Shown: positions 25,301 through 40,300 of the stretch, piece after piece | How the letters are laid out: every line of letters begins with the position of its first letter | How positions within the stretch are numbered: the stretch's first letter is position 1 | Source of the DNA: Megamerina dolium | Taxonomy: Eukaryota > Arthropoda > Insecta > Diptera > Megamerinidae | DNA: 64,000 nucleotides | NCBI GenBank assembly: GCA_963854835.1 | Contig: OY978525.1 | Location: forward strand, 33,221,266 to 33,285,265 | Direction: 5' to 3' | Position numbers and translations under genes: made by a program | Notes under the pieces: generated by a model | Told to the model about the DNA's origin: nothing | What the model saw: only the letters and a program-made list of their open reading frames with translations | Database searches by the model: none

Positions 25301-28300
25301 TGAAAAATATGTTCAAAAATTGTTTCGAGTATATACCAGGTGCCGTAGCTCAGTGGTTAGTGTGTTTGCCTTCTGATCTGTAGGTCGTGGTTCAATACCC
25401 GGCTGATGCATAACAAATTTAATATCGAAAAGATTTTTCTTTCGAACGGTACCCACCTGTCGGCAAGCAATTGGCAATTCTTCCGACAGTAACAACTTGC
25501 CATGAAAAAGCTTCTAAAAAGAACTCTGTGACAAAGCTCAGAAAACGTGATGTCACAAGTGTTCTGCCGTTCGGAACCGGCTAAAATAAGTAGGTCCATT
25601 CTAATACTGTCCAAATTTAAGACGCACAACAGTAATGAAAGAGAAGCTCGGCCAATGAGCCCTTTGGGGCTTTAAGTGTCACATATTAATTAATATACCA
25701 GGTGTACACGCTTAAATCCGCTGTTTGTTCGTAGATGGCGTTAGTGAGCATATTGAGCTATTATCGACAGTGCATCTTTTTTTTATGAGTTCGACATCTG
25801 TTTACATCAATTAGTAAACATCATCAGTGATTTCATACAACAACATACATTTTTCCTCGTATAATCATGTCGAGTTTCGTGCCAGAAAAAGAGCATATAC
25901 GGGAAGCTCTACTTTTTGCTTCAATTTTAATAAACCTGCTGCTGAGTCGAATCGAATGCTTGTGGAGACAGTGCGCTATCGGAAACCACTTGCAGAGACT
26001 AGTTTCGTCGGTTCAGAGAAGGCCATTTTGACTTGATTGATAAGAAGCGTGAAAATAGACCCAGAAAAGTTGAGGACCATGATTTGTGGCTCTTTTGGAT
26101 GAGGACGACACCCAATCGCAAAAAATGCTTGCCGAACAGTTAGGTGTTATTCAACAAGCCATTTCCATACGTTTACGAGCCATGGGGAAGGTTCAAAAAT
26201 TTGGAAAATGGGTACCCCATGAATTGAATGATAGGCAGATGGAACGACGCCAAAACAAATGAAAAATCTTGCTTGCTAGACAAAAAAGAAAGTCGTTCCT
26301 GCATCTTGTGGTGACTTGCGATGAAAAGTGGATATACTTTGAGAATCCTAAACGAAAAAAATCGTGGGTCGATCCCGACCAACCAGCAACTTCTCCAAGA
26401 CCAAATCGCTTTGGACGCAAGACGGTGCTGTGGGTTTGGTGGGATCAGCATCTTCTACGAGCTGTTGAAACCTGGTGAAACTGTCAATGCTCACCGCTAC
26501 CACCAACAACTAGTGAAATTGCGCCGTGCTTTGGGTGAAAACGCCTGGTTATGAACAAAGACATGAGAAGCTGATTTTCCTCCACGACACTTCAAAACTG
26601 GTCCAAAACTACTTGGACACACTCAATTGGGAGGTGCTACCTCATCCCGCTTATTCACCAGACCTGGCCCCTTCTGACTATCACCTGTTTTCATCGTATG
26701 AAGACGTCGGAGTGGTTTGCCTCGAAAAATGAGGAATTCTTTTGGCATGGTATATACAAATAGTGAGGGCAACAAAAATGCGTTTTCTTTTACCGAAAAA
26801 CAGCTGATTTTAGCTTGTACACCTGGTATAGATCGCCCAAGAACGTCAATGTGATAAGTTTTTATGAATATTTCATTTAGTGTAAAAAATCGCGTGTAAA
26901 ATTACTGAAATTTTGGTTAGTGCCTTTTAAAAAAAAGAACAAATACATTCGCCGGCTAATTTACAGTATTAACATTAGAATACTGGTTAATAATTTTAGG
27001 AAAAGTATAAAAAGTGTTTGCAAAGCGTTTACTTTTTCACAAAAGGTCGAAAGAAAAATCTAAAATGAATTGAATTTTTTCAAAATTTTTCGAAAAAATC
27101 ATTATTTCGAATCCTGATAAATTATCTATTACGAATGGAAAAATTCAGTAATTAAAATACGAATTATTTCCTTAATAATTACTTGTTAGTTACTGGTTTG
27201 ATGGAAAAACACCCAAATAAAAACATATTTAAATATCAATAAATATTTTCTAAAATAAAAATAAATAAATAATTATTATTTATAAATATTTTCTACTATT
27301 CAATTTAATAAAACAATTTTTTTAAAACATATGTAACTAAAATTACTTAGGTATGTGAAATTCCTTACAATTATCCAACCATTTATTTAAAAATATACCA
27401 GTTTTTCGTTGATTTCCAAATCAATCAAATTTCAAAGATGATTATAAATTACAATATTGATTTAATAATTGCCAGACATATATCAGTGAGATGACTACTT
27501 AATTAGAGATATTGAATTTATGATATGTAGACAAAAACAAAAATGTATGTTTATGAATACACAATTCCATTGTAAGGTATAGAAAAAATACAAACAAAAT
27601 CCAAAGTATAAAATCCAAAAGCGAGTCGGCACAATGAGTGATCTTCTAAATGAGCAATGAATGATCGCTTTGCTAAATTATACTGTAAGTTCTATCGTAT
27701 GTTGATGTATTGAATGTAGATATGTACATTTAAAGGTATATAAGTGAATAAAAGAAAATTTATGATAATCGAATAAAAATTTAAATCAACAGAGCTTGTG
27801 TATACAATACCTACACTATACACCACCCATGTTGTATAAATTATAGCTCAAATCAAATTAAATGCACATATCGTAAGAATGTGGATATCTCAAGAGAAAT
27901 ACAAATGAACCACAACACGAAATTAAAAAATGTCGATGATTTTAGATGATCGAGCATTAATTTAATTATTGTCATAAAGTATCTGAGAATTCTAATATAC
28001 AAAACGCACCCTAAGTACAAAAGAGTCATAACTCAAAATTGAAATTATTTTAGTCGACAATACAACAGAATTTTGTATACCTTGATATATATTGGGGATT
28101 AGCAGGATCAGACCACTTATCTGGGTCCCTTTTCGTCCCTCAAATCGTATGTTAATTATTTGTTTGGTTGCAGAAGTCTTCTATTTCCTTCTCCATAATA
28201 AAATCACTCGTTATTTCAAGCATATCTTTGTGGGTATGTTCCACATTTCGAGTTCATCAATAAATTGTCGACCCAGTGTGGACATCCTCCTAATTGCCAA

Positions 28301-31300
28301 TGCAGGACACTGGCACACTATGTGCGCCGCTGTCTCTGCCTCTTTTACGCATAATCTGCAAATGTCAGCATCCTCCCCTTCAACAAAACCCATCTTGCTG
28401 AGGTGGTACCTGAAATTGCCATGCCCGGTTATTAATGCAGTCAACCAGCTTAGAGTTAACCGTCCTAGACTGAGAGCCCTCCCCAATTCACTGCCCTTTG
28501 GTAGCCTCAACGAAGCATTTGCCTGTCTACAAGTGCATAAGTTCTCCCATCTAGTGAGATGGAGTTTCTTTATCCACTCTTCGACCTTTGCCCTCACCAT
28601 CCCGTTGCATACCTTTAAATGCATATTTTTTAAAATAATATAATATATTATTTTCCATTGAACAAAACATTTATTTTAGAGAAAATATGTAATATATGAC
28701 TATGCCAAGGAAAGTATTATTTTATCGTCTCCTATAAATTGTTAAATTTGACTCTTTTCTAGTGAGGGTATGATATGTTTGAATTCTGAGATGTTTTATG
28801 ATTATAATTAAGTTACTGCTCGATCATCTGCAATTATCTGAATGCCTGATGGATGGCATGTTAAATTTAACTAATAAACAAACAGATAGTATCAATGGTA
28901 ATAAAATATTAATTTTAACTTCAAAAGATAACATAATAAAACAAAATTACAGAGTTAATGCGTTCCCCCCAGTTTTATATCACTATAAATGCCACCTACA
29001 TACCTACATACATATATATTACCGTCAGAATTACGTTCAACGTGAATAAAAATGACCACACACATGATGAGATTATGCGGCATTGTATGAGTAACTAAAA
29101 AGAAACGTCAAAATTAATTGCCATGGATTTGTTAAATAGCGCCAGATATATTCATTTGAATATTATGTGTACGTATTTTTTTGCAATCGTACGCATAGTG
29201 TTGTAGAATAGAATTAGTAATTTAATTAGCATGCGTTAATAAAGAATAACATAAATTATTATAAACAATTTAAAGTCTCAAAACGAATACAATTTTAATA
29301 TTTTTAATTTAGATGATATATTTTTCTGCATAGCATTAATTAGATGGCCGTGCGTGGGTGGATTAAATAAAATCAATAAAAAATTTTAAAGTTTGAATTA
29401 GTGAGATGATAAGCTTAATAATGTTATTCTGGTTGACCCAATTTTAAGTAAAAAAAAAAACAAGAAACAGATCTCGTAGCCCCATCTACCAAACGTTGAC
29501 GGAATTAGAAATATATATCTTTATCCATTGAAATGCTCCTGAGTATATGCAAGTCATTTGACATTTAATGGCAGTAGTTTAGAAGTCCGAGATATCATTG
29601 CTATATTAATGGCATTTTACTATGAGAATGTCGACCGATAAATTAAATACAAATAGAGAGACTATTATAAAAATACAAATAAATAAATATGTGGCAATTC
29701 TAGGCCCCGAAGGGCTCTTTGGCTGAGCTTCTCTTCCAGAACTCTTATGCGTGTTAAATTTAAATTAAAATCCTAGGTCGCTTCTAAAATTAAATTTTAG
29801 AAGGGACCTACGTAATGCAGAATGCTTGTAACATTAATTTTTCTGAGCTTTGTCACAGAGCTCTTTTAGAAGCTTTTTCATGGTGAATGAAGAAAAATCT
29901 TTTCGATATTAAAGATGTGCTTCAGCCGGGAATCGAACCCACGACTCACAAATCAGAAGGCCAACGCACTAAACTTCAAAAAATAATAATGATTCGATTT
30001 TGGTGCTTTTTTAAAGGCGGTATTGTTTATTTTTTTTCGTTAAATAATGTGCTGCTTTTGCTGTTGAAAATCATAAAATGCCTATTTCAAATAACAAGTG
30101 AAAAGTGACAAAGCATGATCACGATTAGAATAACAAGGCGTGTAAAACTAGAGCGGAAGTGTTCCGGAGTATTGTGATTAAGACCGTTTTTGGGTATCAA
30201 TGTCAAATAATACATTATATGATTTTAAATTTTCAAAAGGACAAAAAAAATCTTATACTGGGCTAATAAATCGTACAGGGTATATATCATATTTTATAGT
30301 AAATTTTACTCTAACGTGCCATGAAATCGTAAGATTGGGTGAACAAATTTCTCGTAAATAAATTAACCTGAAGTTTGGTCCAACCGCAATATATGTATAT
30401 AACTTTTACTATTCCAAAATGGACATTTTTTATGTTGCATAGTGAAATTTTAAGTACTTTCAAAAATATTTCAAGCAAAAATCAGAATTACGTGCAGTTG
30501 TATACGAATACAGTTAATGTTTAGATTAAATTCAAAGCTATATTTATTTATTTTACGCAATTTTTAAAAATATTTTTGAAAAATGTTGAAATTTTCACTA
30601 ATAAATTGTATATCCATACATTTATTCATATACACTCGTTCATATATACTCGTTTCTACATGTTTACATGTATGAAAATAGAAAAAAAATTGCTTTCTGG
30701 CGCACAGCGGAGGGCGTAAAATATCGGACGATCGCAATGAGAGATATAGGGAAATGCTGAGAGAAACATACGCATGTAGGTATGGATTAGACCACCCAAT
30801 GAGTGATTGTGTCAGATAAAAAAAAAAATTCCATGGTGAATAATAAATGAGTTCGTTTAATGAAGGCAAATGTATATGTATACGATAAAAACACCACCAT
30901 CACCACCACCACCACAATCATAAACAATAACAAACCAAAAAGTAACAAAATAATGGAGAATAAAATTTAAAAAATGTGAAAAATTATTACCTGCACGAAG
31001 AAATAATAATAAATTTCTGACAGTTTGAATGGAAACAACTCAATTAAATGATAAACTGTTGTTGTTTCGCTGCTATTGCTTTGACTGTTTGGCTTGTGTT
31101 TATTGAAATGTTCATTAGTTGTTTTGTTATTGTTATTATTATTATTTGTTGTTGTTGTTGTTGTACTATTAATCAATTATTAGCGCAGTGGAAAGCGTTA
31201 AAATTCACATTTGCTTCTTGTGAGACTGTGCATGACTTTGGCCACAAGCAAGAAAAAATCGCTGAACGGTTTACTACATTCAGGAATGTGAAATTTTTGA

Positions 31301-34300
31301 AATTTTTAATGCTTTTTTTTGTTCAATTCAAATTAAGTCTTTGTACTTCTTGCGTTTGCAATTGGTTTTGATTCAATATTATATTCACTAGAAAATTTAA
31401 TGCAAATATATTACAAAATTGTAGTTTAATTGATTTAAACACTTAAAATTGAAGGCATTCTTAAACAACTCTGATTCCATTCAAAACAAAAGAATTACAC
31501 TTGACAACAGTGAAAAGAAAAATAAAGGTATATTGAATGGTATTACAAACATCATTAAACTTTTGTTACAATTATATCGGCTGATTCATTTAAGAGTACT
31601 TTTTCCAACAGTATTTTATGACAGATCAGGCTGTCAAACTGTCAAACTCTCATTGTAATTTTGTTTACTATTTTTTGAGAATTCACCATGGAAAGACTTA
31701 ACGCAGCATAGCGTCTTTAAATTATTCATCTTTTTAACGAAAGAAGAACAAGATCCACAGTTTTCAAATTATATGAAATGATTCATTTAAAATCACTTTT
31801 ACCACTAGGCATTTTATGACATATCAAACTGTCGAACTATCAAATTGCCATTGGCTATAATTTTTTAATATTGTTTGGCATTTCATCATAAAAAGACTTA
31901 GCACAGCACAGCGTCTAGAAATTATTCAGCTGTATTACGGTGCCGTAGCTCAGTGGCTAAAGCGTTGGTCTTTTGTTCTCTTGGTCGTGGGTTTAATCCC
32001 TGGCTGAAGTATAACTGAAATATCGAAAATATTTTTCTTTCGAAATGGAAATACTCCCGGCAGTTACAATTTGCCATGAAAAAGCTTCTAAAAGGGTTCT
32101 GTGACAAAAATCAGAAAAATGATGTCACAAGGGATCTGTCATTTGGACCTGGCTAGTATATGGTGAGCAAATCTTTTTTAATATGGTCCAAAATTTAACA
32201 CACACAACATTACTGGAAGAAAAGTTCGGTCAAAGAGCCCTTTGGCGCTTATGAGTGCCACATATTTATTTATATTTTTATTTCAAAAGAAGACCAAAAA
32301 TTGTGTTTAGTGATGAGGCTCATTTCTAGAAGAATGGCTAAGTCAATAATACGAAACGGCGTTTTTGGGCGGAAGAGGAACCTAAACAGGTTCAAGACCT
32401 GTCATTACAATCAGACGAGACAATGGTTTGTTGTGATTTATGGGCTGGTAGAATTATTTCGTCACATAAAGTCCGCGAAACATAAGTGTTATTGGCGCCC
32501 ATTATTGCGTCATGATAGCAAATTATGATGTTACTATTCTTATATGGTACTATGTATCTGATGCATCTTTTTTGCAGGAGTATTCAATTTGGTTGGTATC
32601 AAGCAAATATGTACCTATATTTGTACCATCATAACTGTTCGAATTCCATGATTCTTTTTGTGTTTGATAGAAAATATTTCGATTTGATAAAGTTACTTAA
32701 AAGCTATCTTTATTCAAGAAAAACATAGTTTTCGTTTCTTTCTTTTTTACATAATTCCATGAAATTGTATTATATTGTCTTTTTCAAAAAACAACCATAC
32801 TAACCAACTCATTACAAGAATAAAAAGCCGAAGTTTTTGCCCATATACACATATACATGTTACTATATTTTGACCGTCCTCTTTTTGCGCTGATCAGCAA
32901 CGTTTGTACATATTTTTAGCTTGTATCGGCTTTTTATACAGAATGTATGTATTTCTTTCTACCCTCTTGGCAACATCAGCAGGCAGGAACAAGCTCAGCA
33001 ACAACACAATAATAATAATAACAATAATGCCATACTAATAAAGCAATAAATATATAGCAAGCAGCAACAACAGCAGCTGCTTGTTGCACCCCATTACGCA
33101 CACTTAATACAAACATCTATATAACTATATTTGTATATATGGGTGTATGCATACATATATTTAGTGTGTGTGTGTGTGTGTGTGTGTGAGTTGACGTGCT
33201 CATCCATCCAATATTAAAACGATGGATAAATGTCAACGTTGGTGGTCTGCTCTGTTGTAGTTACTCCTGCTGATGCTGTTGCCATTGCTGCTGTTATTGT
33301 TATGTTACCATAGTGATGGTGGATGAATGTACTCGTCGTACCTACATTAAACTATAACATTTCAAAAGAAAAATAAGCAAAAGAAAAAAATTCGTACGAG
33401 TACTATATTGTATTTGTACAGGGTGATAGAATTGAAGGTTTCAATTGAAATTGTTTTCACACTCTTCGTGGGAAATATGAAGCATAGAACATAAACTTAG
33501 TACACAAAATTAGTCTCATCACTGAATGGATGATTTAGAAAAGGGGTATAATTGATTGAAAATCACGCCTACCTCCCAAATAAAGCAAGCAAGCCGATAT
33601 TCGGTACATACACGTATAATTATATTTACCAATTAAAAAACATATTTGATAATGGACTAAATTGGAAAAAGATCCCGCCTACTTGCCATACAAACTTATG
33701 TTTTCGTATGTATATTTTCGCACTTTGCGTATGAAAATATTAAGTTATTAATCTGAAATTGGGTACATATGATTGTATTTAATAATTAATAGACCGAATC
33801 GCATAAAAACCACACCTACCTCCCATACACCTGCGCACGAAAATCTGAGGTTATCAAGCTGAAATTTAGTATATACGATTATATTTACTAATTGTTAAGA
33901 CATATTTGAAAATGAGCTGAATTGGATAAAAATCACGCCTACTTGTCATACAAACTTATGGTTCCGTATGGGTATTTTGACAATTTGCGCACCAAAATCT
34001 AAAGTTATCAAGTTGAAACTTAGTACATACAGTTATAATCACCAATTAAAAAGCATATTTGAAAATAGCCTAAATCGCATAAAAAACACGCCCACTTGCC
34101 ATACAAACTTATATCTCTGTATGTATGTTTTCAAAATTTGGGCACGAAAATCTGAAGTTATCACGCTGAAACTCAGTATATACGATTACATTTGTTAATA
34201 AATAAACGCATTCTAGGAATGGGCGGAATCTACTCCTACTTCTTATACAAAAGTATGTCCTCGACTGTACTTTTCTCGAGAACATAAAACTGATAGTAAT

Positions 34301-37300
34301 GATAGGACTGAAGCGCGGTGCATTCGACTATTATTAGCAACTTGAGAATAGGCGCTATTAGATAAAAACCACGCCTATCTTCACGGTGGGTGCCGTAGCT
34401 CAGTAGTTAGTGTGTTCGCCTTCTGATCTGTAGGTCGTGGTTCAATCCCCGGCTGATGCATAACAAATTTAATATCGATAAGATTTTTCTTTCGAATAGT
34501 ACCCACCTGTCGGCAAGCAATTGGCAATTCTTCCGACAGTAACAACTTGCCATGAAAAAGCTTCTAAAATAACTCTGTGACAAAGCTCAGAAAAAGTGAT
34601 GTCACAAGTGTTCTGCCGTTCGGAACCGGTTAAAATAAGTAGGTCCCTTCTAATACTGTCCAAATTTAAGACGCACAACAGTAATGGAAGAGAAGCTCGG
34701 CCAATGAGCCCTTTGTGGCTTTAAGTGCCACATATTTATTTATTTTTATCTTCAGGTCAAGCGAATATTTTCTTTCGAAAGTAGGTCTGTCGATCTTTTA
34801 TTGTTCTCTTTCTTTTTAGTCCTCTAAATTTGAAAAAAATATAAAAAAAAAAATAAATATGTAGCACTTAAAGCCCCAAAGGGCTCATTGACCGAGCTTC
34901 TCTTCCAAAAAAAATATATATTCATATATATTTTTAGCGTGTAATTAACCCATAGCGTTCCGCTACCAAAACAACCGTTATTTGCGAAGTTTTTAACATG
35001 ATTAAGCTCATATTTCCAATTGGGAGCATACATAGATATTTAAAAAGAAAAACAACAACAAAACAACAAGTACACAGGTAGGTACACAAAGGTGCATACA
35101 TAGTTACATACATAGATGTGAGGTAAGCAAACCACCAATGTTCATTTGTACAATCGCAACACACTCACTTTTTGAGTTGCTGTTGATGTTGCTGTTGCTA
35201 TTGTTGTGCTTGAATATTTCTTTCCGGTGCTATAAACATATTTTTCGATTTTTCCTTTTTCATTTCGGATTACAATTCTTTATGCCATTGCTTTTTCATT
35301 TTTGTCGTCGTCGTCGTCGTTGTTGTCTTCATAATACTGGCTATGGTGGCACAGTGTAGCATGGTGAGTTTGTCTGTTCAGCATTCAGTTATATGTAACT
35401 ATGTATATGATCTTGCAGTTGTACGCATTGAAGTGTATGTGTGTGTGTGTGTGTGTGGTCGAGTTAATGTCTTTATAATTTTTGGTCTCGCTTTTGTTGT
35501 TGTTGTTGTTAGTATCTACCTCTGTGCGTGTATATTGAAAGATTCTCTATAGAGAATTTCATATAATTTCGTCGATGGGGGGTTTTGCTTCTTCTAAGTA
35601 AATTGATGATATTTGGAAATTGACTTGTCAAACATGATAACAAACTAGTTTCTTTTTTTTTTTGAGATTGTTTGTAATGTAAGTATTTGAATGTTTGTGT
35701 GTGACGTGCTTATGAGCATACATATTGAACTGATGCTTTGAAATGTTTTTTTTTTTTATTTCTTCTACAACTATCTTACTCTTTCTCTGTTAGTACGATA
35801 ATTTTCAATCAGTGGATGATGATTTTGTTGATGTTGTGTGTATTATACAATATGTAGTTCATGCTATCAGCATATAATAGCATATAGTAATCATCAACGT
35901 CATCGTTGTCGCCTTCTTTTATCACTTCCTCTAAATCCTGATCGTCATCCCCTTGTCTGGCTTATTAGTAACAGTAATATGCAGGTATCAGGTACTTCTT
36001 TATTTAGCCAATAATGTGTTTTCGAAACATTTTGTTCCTCTTTCCGGAAACCACCGGATGTTGCTGGTTTGTAGGCGTGTTCAAATGTGCATTTAGATGA
36101 TACTTTTATTATTCATATTATTATTGTCGATTCTCGGAAGTATGTATATGTTTCAAGAAGAGACCACATTTATATGTGGAATGAAGTATACGAGTATATG
36201 AAAATGATGCCGGCTCAATGGAGTCGAATGAACAATGGTAATTATTAATTGCTCTCTTTGCAATATCGACATGTTAATGACAGTGACAAACTTAAATTTT
36301 TTGAACCAGAAACATCATTTTTGAAATATGAACATGGCGATATTGATATTTTATACATTAATCTGAAGGAAAATGAATGGTTTTAGTTAAGTAGGCGTGC
36401 GACTTTTGAGTATCAATAATAATAATGGTTATTAATGGCCCTATAGAATTGATGGGCGTGGTATCTCCCAGAGAAAAGGGTTAAAATTGAAACATCACAT
36501 ACCCTTGTCTCACTCTGCCCTCGTTTCTGGGTAAAAATATAAAATTTCACCCCATTGCTAATAGAGAAAAATGAAAAATAATCTATTTTCTGATAAAAAA
36601 AAAAATCAAAAATTCATGAATATTGCTTTAATGACTACAGCTCTCAAAAAAAATCTGTAGCGAAAGAATGAAAAAAATCAAAGTCATGAAAAAAGATTTT
36701 AGTTCGAAATTGTTTTGGTTGCCTCCAATATTTTTGGAGAATATTATATAATAAGACGTAATTCTAATTCCTATTGTTATTTCAGAAGTCATTTGAATTT
36801 ATTTTAAAGTGCTTACATACACAATACACAATACACTCAATACAAAATTTTTCTTCGAAGACAGCGATGGAGAAGCGGACGCACACTCATCCTTCCTATA
36901 TCTATATACATAGAACACATTTTCGTATATCATTTAAGTATTTTTGGCTTGCTTGACACTAGTGATGGGAGCTAACGATTAATTTGAATAATCGATATTT
37001 AGTGTCTGAATGATTTTACCTGTTCAATGTTTTTTTTTTCTAAAATAATTTATTTATACAGTTGAAAGATATATAGGGTATCCGGTACTAAGTGACGTTC
37101 CCAGCAATCAGAGATTCTAGAGACTGCCGTGCTCAGATAATAAGGGCGCAATCAAATTGTAGTGGCAAACATTTGAGTGAGCTGAGATTAAAGTGTAAAA
37201 TCAGCAAATTCACAAAAAATCACTAAAAAAGAAATTTATAAAATTACTGAATACCGGTAAAAACTTTTAAAACCGCACAAAATACTAGTAAAAACTTATG

Positions 37301-40300
37301 GAACAACAAATAGAATACTAGTAAAAATTTATAAAACCTCTTTGAATACTAGCAAAAATGTAATTTTAGGCTTGTTGAAAATTTTTTTCTTTTGTTTTCT
37401 TTCATAATCTGTAAAGATATCCTAAGTTTTCTGAAAAATTTATTCTAATATTGCTTAAAAAACACGAAATAAAGCGTGATTCTTACATTGAATTGTTTAA
37501 GTTCTATTTTTTTCAGAAAATTTCCACGAAATCCTGGGTTTAAGTTGCATAAATGTCTATTATGGCCCAATAAAAAAAAACTAGGATGCAGGGTAGTTAT
37601 ATTCTATGGATTTTGGGTCGTTGAATCTGAATACGTAGTCAGATTTCTGTAATCACTCAGTTTTTTTAACCTCAAAAAACTGGCAAAAATAGATGAAATA
37701 ACCATGTTATTTTTCAATTTAATAAGAAACTTAAGGGCGATACCGGAAATCCGACCATGGATTCTGATTCAATGACCTAAAATTTTATAAAATGTGACTA
37801 CTCTGATCGGTGAGATATCGTACTTTTTTGTGAGGCTGTGAAATTACAATATTGACTCTTAAATAATTCGATAGTTTTTATGCAATATTTTTCATCGTAG
37901 CTCAGTGCTCAGCTCCGTGTTAGTGCGTTGGCCTTCTGGTCTGGTAGGTCGTGAGTTCAATCCTCGGCTGAAACATAACACTGAACAGTACCCACTTGTC
38001 GGCAAGCAATTGACAAATCTTTCCACAGTAACAATTTGAAACGCTTCTAAAAGAGCTCTGTGACCCAGGCTCAGAAAAACTGATGTCACAAGAGTTCTAC
38101 CGTTCGGTACCGGCTAATATAAGTAGCTCCCTTCTAATACAGCCTAAAATTTTACACGTACAACAGTACTGGAACAGAAGTTCGGCCACTACCTCGGTTT
38201 AGCTTAGGAGTTTACTTAAACTCACTCCTATGAATTCTTTTCGTTCGAAGGTAATTGTAGAAAGTTTTAGTGAAGATAACAATTAACTGCTTTTATATGA
38301 CAAATGGTAATAAATTTTAGATTGAATGAATTGATATATGTAAGTCCAATTCCAATGACAGGCGATATACTTTTTGCTAAATTATTTTTCCCTGATGCCG
38401 TTGAAGGTTCTTGTATTATTATTCAATCAAAAGAAAAATAAACTTTCACGATTACCCAAATTGTTAATAAATGAAGTTGGCAACTCTTCAATTTTCACTT
38501 TATTTTACATTGTAATGTAGTTTAAAAACTAAAGTAAACAATTAAGTTAGACTTTCGAAAAATTGCTTTTACTACTTTTATCTTTTAACAAAGTTGCCGC
38601 GCTATTGTTCATGTGGAATATGGTATAACAAAAGAAAAGGAAAAACAAATGGTAAGAATGGTTAATGAAAATCTGCTTAAATTTAGTTTCCTCTACTTCT
38701 TACAACATGTGCTACTTTATTTCTTATTTGTCTTTGATTTAGCACATTTAAATTTACATACTTTCATATACAATATCTTACATCCATACATGGATAGTTG
38801 AAGATCTTTCACAGAAATATAAATAGATTCTTGTTATTATTCACTTTTGGCTGACTCTGTTGTTGCCTTTGTATTCTTCGTAGCGGCTAGTATTTAAATA
38901 TGTACGTACAAATATTTGCTAATAATAAAAGCTTGCATTAAATTTGAATTTTAACCGTGTGTTTAAACAACAATACATACAACAACAATACATACATACT
39001 ACATACTACTTTATGACTACATTTCGGTATGGCCCGTTTAATGTTGGTAAATATTTCATCTACTCGTACTTAACCACATGTAAGTATTCATATTTATAGT
39101 ACATAGTTGAGAAATAAGTTAAGCAAATATTGATCGATGTTCCTGTTTTCATTTCGTAAATATCTAAAGAAAAACAGATCGACACACACCACCTATTTGT
39201 TGATTATAAAGCCGCTTTCGACAGTCCGGTAAGGGATTACCTCTACGAAACAATGTCTGAGTTCGGTGTTCCTGCAAAGCTCATTCGACTTTGTAGAATG
39301 ACACTGCATAACTCCCGTTGTACAGTGAAAATTGGAAAGGACCTCTCCGCGCGTTTAGTACCGAACAGGGTTTCAGACAAGTTGATTCGTTATCGTGCGA
39401 CTTCTTCAATCTTATTATGGAGAAAATAATACGAGCTGCTGATCTACGACATAATGGCACTATCTTCAACAAAAGTGTCATGCTGTTAGCGTATGCCGAC
39501 GATATTGACATAATCGGCATGAACACGCGAGCAGTCAACAGCATTCTCTGAGTTGGAAAGAGAGTCGCGTCGGATGGGTCTTACGGTGAACGAGAGCAAG
39601 ACGAAGTATCTATTGTCAACAAACAAATCGTCCTGGCGTCTTGGACAGCACGTCACTGTTGACAACTACGCTTTTGAAGTAGTAAGGGACTTTGTCTATC
39701 TTGGAACCAGCATCAACAACTGTAATGACGTCAGCCTGGAGATCATGCGTAGGATAACTCTTGCTAACAGGTGTTACTTTGGGCTGAGTAAGTTGAGTTC
39801 TCTCTCGAAGAACGAAAACTACAATCTACAAGCCTCTCATCATGCCTGTCCTAACATATGGCGCTGAAACCTGCACAATTTCCACCCCGGATGAACGAAT
39901 GCTTGGAGTTTTCGAGAGAAAAGTCCTACGCAAGATCTTTGGGCCTATTTGCGTTGGTGGCAAATAGGTCCAAAATATTGTACCGAATAAGGTACAACCA
40001 TGAGCTGTACTAGCTGTATGCCGATATTGACATAGTAAAGCGCATCAAAATCCAGCGGCTGCGCTGGCTAGGTCATGTCGAGCGAATGGAAGAACACGCT
40101 CCAGCTAAGAGGGTGTTACATTCGGAACTCGCTGGAGGACGACGCGGAAGAGGTGAAAAGACCAAGTAGTGGAGAATCTGACGGCGCTTGGAATTTCTAA
40201 CTGGCGCCAGCTAGGAAAGAACAGAGATGGCTGGCGAAGCATGTTATTTGCGGCCTAAATCGATATTCGGTTGTTATGGCCACATAAGTAGGTAAGTAAA

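Noticed and set aside
28092..28643. 183-codon plus-strand frame
   Set aside because: It is the antisense reading of a LINE C-terminal fragment.
33421..34375. CRISPR array
   Set aside because: Repeats are degenerate, units are about 150 bp, and the genome is an animal's.
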